From Carex sylvatica (lineage: Eukaryota > Streptophyta > Magnoliopsida > Poales > Cyperaceae): a DNA stretch of 25,412 nt. A program made the translations under genes and the position numbers. Positions 20,801-25,412 of this stretch are shown piece by piece. Under the pieces are notes generated by a model. It saw only the letters and a list, made by a program, of their open reading frames with translations. It was not told the DNA's origin and did not search any database. The stretch is from positions 1 to 25,412 of the forward strand of contig CAXKVR010000523.1 of assembly GCA_964058845.1 (NCBI GenBank), written 5' to 3'. Position 1 is the stretch's first letter. Each line of letters starts with the position of its first letter.

Positions 20801-23800
20801 TTACCTCATGGAAAGAAATAGGCCCAACCCAGCCACATAAAGATGCTCCTGAAATCTACACCAAATTAGAAGATAAAAATAATGAATATTAAACCAAACT
20901 TGATGTACAATTAACATAGCAATCTGTTCTAAAAGATAAAATAATCACATGACATGACATATTTATACAAGTGGCTCCTGTATGGAAACATCCAAAAGCA
21001 GTTTTCGTGCCATTATATTTTCAACTTTCACAAGATTCCATCTAATTTTATATGTATTTTTCTTCTCTCTGAACTGGATTCACATTTAGTTGGAAGAGAA
21101 AAGGATACAGCACAAGTATAGCAAGTCCTGGACATTATATGTGCAGCACTGAGTTTTCAAAATTACCCGAATCTTCTGTCCAATGAAAATCTTCTTAGAG
21201 ACCAACTGTTTGGTGAGTAATGCATCTAAAGAAGCCTCTATAGAATACCTATCATAAAAGAAAAGATAATGAACTAATGAATAAAAAACAACGCAAATAT
21301 ATCGTACAAGAGAGATAAGAAAATAGGCATGGAATGAGCCATTCAAGAAAGAATTTCAGTAACAAATTGTATACTCCTCTCAATCCCAAAATCACTACAT
21401 TCGGCAGTCTGGACTTGTTCCAAAATCAACTTTACCACAAGTTAAGAATTTTTCTTACCATCCATCAGTCAGTTCGATTTTCATGTTGGGGCAAGTAGTT
21501 GCACTATTCCCAATTGGGCCTTGACTATTCGAGTCATTAATTTTGTCATCCAGTTTAATTAAACTTGGATTGGCACAAGAATTAATATTACAAACACATA
21601 GAATCATCGCAGAGGCTGGTGAAACATCCCCATCTAATATTTTCTTTATTGCCGATCGGTGGCCGTAGTTAACCTCCCTCTCATACCTGTCATGGAAAAC
21701 ATAAGTCAGTAAAATTTTAGAATGATTGGTCTTTCAAAAACATGCACGACAGGTTATTGTGGAAATTAGGGTCTATGCTCATGTTTTCAAAGATGCCTCC
21801 AAATAATACGTGTATGGTGCACAAACATCTCCCTGCAAAAGCTGACTGCTGAGTCTATAAAAAGAAATAATGATTTATGAAAAATGGCATCATTCGCTCG
21901 AATGCTGATGATTTTGCCCACACCCCCCCCAAAAAATAATAATAATAATAATAATAATAAAATATAAAATAAAGAAAAACCACAATTTGAATCAAATTAA
22001 AACCTGGTTGACAAGTTCCAAGGGAAAATTCAAAGTTAGGAGCGACTCAACATTAGTCATTGCATTATTGTTTAAATAGACAAAGAATGCCGGTGTAAAT
22101 TGCAAACACAATCAGCCAACGATACAGTAAATAATAAGTAATGAATTGATAATAACTCTAGAAAGCAAGTGAATTTTACCTATACTTTAATTCCTCTAGA
22201 ACATTGGAAACAGTTAAAAATTTGCCAGCAGCAACTGATGGGTAGCATCTTTCATATGATGCAAGTTTCCACACAATCCATTTATAGTGATTATTGACCC
22301 ACCTAAAGGAAAGAATTATACATTAATGAAATTTATTTTCCAAATATAGAAAAGGCCTAGTCATATAACAGCAGCATTCCATTTAAGCACAGGTTGAATC
22401 TAATAAACAGCACTTTTGTAGTACTGTGCAGCACCATGCTGGTCATAACTCTACAGGCACAAAAGATTCAACTCATAGAGGTAGACCTGTTTGATTCCCG
22501 GTACCAAAAATAAGTTGCATCACAGGTATTCCACCAACCAAACATAGTGATTCTCTGGTAACATCAGCAACGAGAAAAGAAACCTTACTGTTTAGTTGCC
22601 TGTCCTGACAAGGCACCAGACTGGATCAGCAGAGCATGAAATTCATCAGAACCAACTTGGTTGAGTCCACCATTTTTAAATACAAATTTCTCGGCATTAT
22701 TTGCATTTATTTGTTTAACATCATCAGACACATTTTCCTAACAAAATCACAATTAATTTTAGTTTCGAGTAAAAACAAGGAGTTCAGGGTTGAATTTGAA
22801 AATATTTTTACCTGGTTTTCATGGAGCGGGGGCCTGCTGAAAAATTCTCTGATGGTCTTTCTTTGCAAGTCAAAGGGATAACGGGTCGAGACACGTTCTT
22901 TCTGATATCCATTTTGTACTTTAGTTAACGAGGACGAACCTAAAAGAACGGTTTTTTTGTCAAATAAACTAAAGAACAAGTGCATTGTGAAGTATGAGTA
23001 GAATCCAATAGAAGTACACATATGAAGCCAAACATAAGCGAAAAGTAAAATCTAAAACTCAGGTACATATAAAATTGCAATTAAACATACTTCAATTAAG
23101 AACAACCAATCCAAAATATGCCTCTTTTGGCTCAGTTAACTAGTGTTCTAAAGTAGCAAATTTGTTTATTAAGTTAAGATTTGATTATGCAACTTTTCCT
23201 TGAACTTTGATAAATCACAACATAGCCCCATTTTGCCTATTTTTCTTAATTTAACCGTCGGGCAAGCAATTATGCCTCAACTATGACAAAAAGGTGAAAG
23301 AGTTTCTTTCTTGAGAAACAAACACATTTGAAATTGATATTTTATCTTTTTGCTTTTTAAATTTTAAATATTTCATCCATTCATTTTAAATGAAATGAAA
23401 CACATAACAACGATGCAACAATTCTTCATTAGAAATGGGCATCAAAAGGCCCTCTTGGGCTCAAACTAAATACAAGTGAATCAACTTATAGAAGAAAAAA
23501 CTGGACCAATTTGTTGAACTTCTTCAACTTCTAGCAAGCTTCTAAATAGCTAGCTATAACGGTTTTGGACCCAGAAAGCTAAGCTACGGGCTAAAACTGC
23601 GCTAATCAAGCTACGGCCGCTATAGCGATAATAGCTGTCCGCTATGCTACATGGGTTTTTTTTTTTTTTTTTCCTGAAAACATGATTTTGCAATTTTAAT
23701 GGGCCTTAATGTCCATATTGGTTTTTTTTACTTTATCAAGCTATATCAATACAATGGAACATGTGCGGGCTATACCGCTATATCAATTAAATTTTGTATC

Positions 23801-25412
23801 ATGCATTAATATATGGTAGTGGTATATTTTGAATATAAAATATATCGATAGTTTTTGAATTAGGGATATTTTGAATGACAATTTGAACTTTGTATTGATT
23901 TAATATGAATATTAGAACTTCTTAATTAATTTGGTATTTTTTTCTTGATGAGACATTTTTACTATTAGTAGAAATATAAAATATAATTTTTGAAATAAAA
24001 AACGCTATTTATAATAGCTTTCGCTATAGCTCCGCTATTCGCTAAAGCTTTTTTTTTTGTCTCCCCGCTATACCGCTATAAACGCTATTTAGAACCTTGA
24101 CTTCTAGTAAAAAAGAGATATCCATACGTAAATGCTAATGAACTATTGAATGCTTGATGTGTTGCTCACCATCAAATGCAAAAGGCACACTCCTGTTTAA
24201 TGGAGCAACAAACCTGGATCAAATATTAAGCTTTAGTTAGAATAATATATAGATAAATATTTTATTGTTGGATGAGATAGTAGACAGATCTTTTGTCTTT
24301 ATTTATTTCACGTTAATCATAGATTTTTAGGAAGCTAGTGTATAGGTTTACAATCAAGGCTGGCAATCAAGCTGGTTTATAGATTTACAATTATACAAGT
24401 ATGGTATCTCGGTGGCAATATAAAACTTTCAGTACCTTTAGAAAACTGTAGAATCCAATAACCACTATAGAAAAAGAGGTTAGGTGAAATCCAAATCCAA
24501 TTGAAACGTAAGTTAGGTGAAATTAAGTCAAACCTGGAACTTCGGGGTCTTTTAAATGGGGCGACTGAGCTTATCTTTGTGGGTTTTCTCTTGGAGGGAA
24601 AAGCATTCTCTTTTCCTTTTCCAAAATCCTTACAAATTTGATTTCGTACCTCATTTGCAGGCACCCCTGTAATTCTATTTTCATGTAAGTCCATTTCAAA
24701 AGACTTTGGTGCTATCTCCCCATCCAATCTCTCTTTGTTCATAATTATCTCATCTTCTGATCTTAGATCACCGAGAAGGTTCTTAGCACGAGCTAGAGCA
24801 TCCTTAGAGACTGCGATAGGTCTCCCACTGGCAGTGCTCAGCCCTTGCTGTGCTTGGCATGCATCTGGATGCGGTTGGTTCTCTGGCAAAATGAAGTTAC
24901 ATCGGTTTTCTTTTCCATGGTTGAACAGTTGCGTGGCTGAAAGGTCATTCTCATCCAATCCCAATAAGGATTTTGCCCTTGAAATGCCCTCTGAAGGAAA
25001 CTTCCTATTATTCTCAAAGGTTCTATCTAAATTTGTGAATGTATCATTTTCTGTGGATTGATTTTCCCGATGCAGCTCTGCTACAACAAATATTATATTT
25101 AATGTCAGATTCTAGATTATTCACGCAGATCCATCAGAGAAACCGGTTACGTGAATGTTTATTTCAAGTGGTAACAAAATGGTCGCATTGGTGGAAGAAA
25201 CCCTAAACACAGGCTAGTACCAGTTTGCTAGCTTTCTGATTCGCCAACCATTTTACAATATTTTGTTTGATGTATTACTATTTCACCTAAACTGGTAGAC
25301 CTGAAATTTGTCATGCACTTGTTTCAACTTGGCCTTATACTATATACCTTGGTAAGGTACTGGCTTCATTGGAAACATTCCAGCCAGAACATAAAGGAAC
25401 TTGCAAAATGTT
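14866..25412 (-). CDS. BRCA2: BRCA2 homolog, 5'-incomplete, at least 18 exons
   Basis: BRCA2 is the nuclear mediator that loads RAD51 (and DMC1 in meiosis) on single-stranded DNA, with the small partner DSS1. Minus-strand exons, 5' to 3': 25080-24534, 24213-24170, 22939-22812, 22737-22589, 22302-22180, 21686-21459, 21248-21167, 20855-20805, 20711-20636, 20537-20426, 20303-20232, 20031-19842, 19607-19425, 18689-18547, 18198-18136, 17730-17505, 16239-16072, 14922-14866 (stop TAA). All phases agree, giving about 879 residues. Domains: BRC repeat LSTASGRPIAVSKDALARAK (about 24766-24846) and a half repeat ISRAKSLLG (about 24962-24990); helical domain from VSTRYPFDLQRKTI through HYKWIVWKLASYERCYP; OB1 with DGWYSIEASLDALLTKQL and ASGTVNLSLHINGTYR; tower with AEPEILMAGMTSEQLKMF and NALEQAGLGSRDVSPF; OB2 with GGIYHVTGLVPS; OB3 with SEFDLAAVVLLVGDVY; C-terminus VMERLRERVLCLVNGQEC. 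The N-terminus lies beyond the window. No stop or frameshift is seen, so the gene looks functional. Confidence 0.96.
14923..16071 (-). other. Last BRCA2 intron (1,149 bp)
   Basis: Between the GTAAGA donor at 16071 and the ACAG acceptor ending at 14923. AT-rich, without recognisable transposon or gene. The terminal exon behind it codes only 18 residues, but its sequence (VMERLRERVL) continues the OB3 C-terminal helix, which supports the long intron. Confidence 0.8.
16716..17093. mobile_element. MITE-C: Mutator-like MITE with perfect 9-bp target duplication, in a BRCA2 intron
   Basis: The 378-bp element has ends GAGGAGGGATCCAATTACAC and a perfect complement on the right (GTGTAATTGGATCCCTCCTC). 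The inverted pairing extends through ACCCTTTTTTGGT and far inward (TTAAAATGTGATTGCAGATC against its complement). Flanking 9-mers TATAACATA at 16707-16715 and 17094-17102 are identical, the hallmark of Mutator-type insertion. It lies in the 16240-17504 intron and shares its terminal GAGGAGGG and overall plan with MITE-B. No coding capacity; a MULE transposase elsewhere is implied. Confidence 0.93.
18816..19035. repeat. Diverged tandem duplication, about 112-bp unit, in a BRCA2 intron
   Basis: Two consecutive copies begin at 18816 and 18928 with CAAGGAGGATA. Shared blocks, in order: AGACATTTC, a CTGCAG/TTGCAG block, AGATTCATG, a TTGAGGTT block, and AGGATA followed by CAAG. The copies differ by several indels, so the duplication is old. 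It lies in the 18690-19424 intron, away from splice sites. Origin unknown. Confidence 0.7.
21936..21961. repeat. (AAT)n microsatellite
   Basis: About nine uninterrupted AAT units, preceded by C8 and A6 tracts at about 21923-21936, in a BRCA2 intron between the exons at 22180 and 21686. It is likely length-polymorphic. Confidence 0.9.
23535..24099. mobile_element. hAT-2: 565-bp non-autonomous hAT element in a BRCA2 intron
   Basis: Ends CAAGCTTCTAAATAGC (left) and CAAGGTTCTAAATAGC (right, reverse complement), 15 of 16 identical. They are flanked by a perfect 8-bp duplication ACTTCTAG at 23527-23534 and 24100-24107. Both arms are rich in GCTATAGCG/CGCTAT motifs (left 23548-23650, right 24002-24090), again a subterminal repeat pattern. 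A T18 run lies at about 23655. There is no transposase ORF. The right duplication ends 62 bases downstream of the donor site of the 24170-24213 exon, in the 1,230-bp intron. Confidence 0.94.
25348..25412 (-). CDS. BRCA2: Probable partial upstream BRCA2 exon
   Basis: The minus strand is open in two frames up to a good donor (CAAG|GTATAT) at 25348. The next exon (acceptor before 25080) needs one leftover base, which selects the frame ending MFPMKPVPYQ. I do not recognise this stretch, so membership in BRCA2 rests on splice phase and position only. The segment 25081-25347 would then be an intron. Confidence 0.45.

Noticed and set aside
1..25412. tRNA, rRNA or microRNA genes
   Set aside because: No cloverleaf, rRNA or clear miRNA hairpin was recognised by eye; the long hairpins present are transposon inverted repeats. 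A tRNAscan or small-RNA mapping could overturn this.

Overview
The window is nuclear DNA of a flowering plant. It is AT-rich, has spliced genes with short exons and GT-AG introns, and carries plant-type Ty1/copia, LINE, hAT and Mutator-like elements. The species cannot be fixed from the sequence. No bacterial, organellar or CRISPR-type system is present.

Layout: (1) 1-2967 (+) is the 3' half of GET4, a tail-anchored-protein targeting factor, in eight exons. (2) About 3431-11498 is a nest of transposable elements. A diverged inverted-repeat pair brackets a 5'-truncated LINE. The LINE is split by a non-autonomous hAT element with a perfect 8-bp target duplication. The hAT is in turn split by a 4,973-bp copia retrotransposon with a perfect 5-bp target duplication. 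(3) 11499-14865 is AT-rich intergenic DNA with two back-to-back long-TIR MITEs sitting in AT microsatellites, plus two clusters of GAGCCGAG-like motifs. (4) 14866-25412 (-) is most of a BRCA2 gene. At least eighteen exons can be followed in phase, from a BRC repeat through the helical, OB1, tower, OB2 and OB3 regions to the stop codon. Its introns carry a Mutator-type MITE with a perfect 9-bp target duplication, a second non-autonomous hAT with a perfect 8-bp target duplication, and a diverged 112-bp tandem duplication.

GET4 and BRCA2 converge on the TE-filled spacer. They have unrelated jobs: GET4 in cytosolic delivery of membrane proteins, BRCA2 in loading RAD51/DMC1 during homologous recombination. 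Nothing suggests they work together.

The copia copy is defective. It has four in-frame stops, one frameshift, a large gag deletion and a damaged zinc knuckle. Its two LTRs differ at 8 of 164 positions by eye. I found no convincing new biological system. The most noteworthy features are the nested insertions with intact target duplications, the hAT subterminal repeat array, a 30-bp in-frame tandem repeat inside copia pol, and the MITE families.
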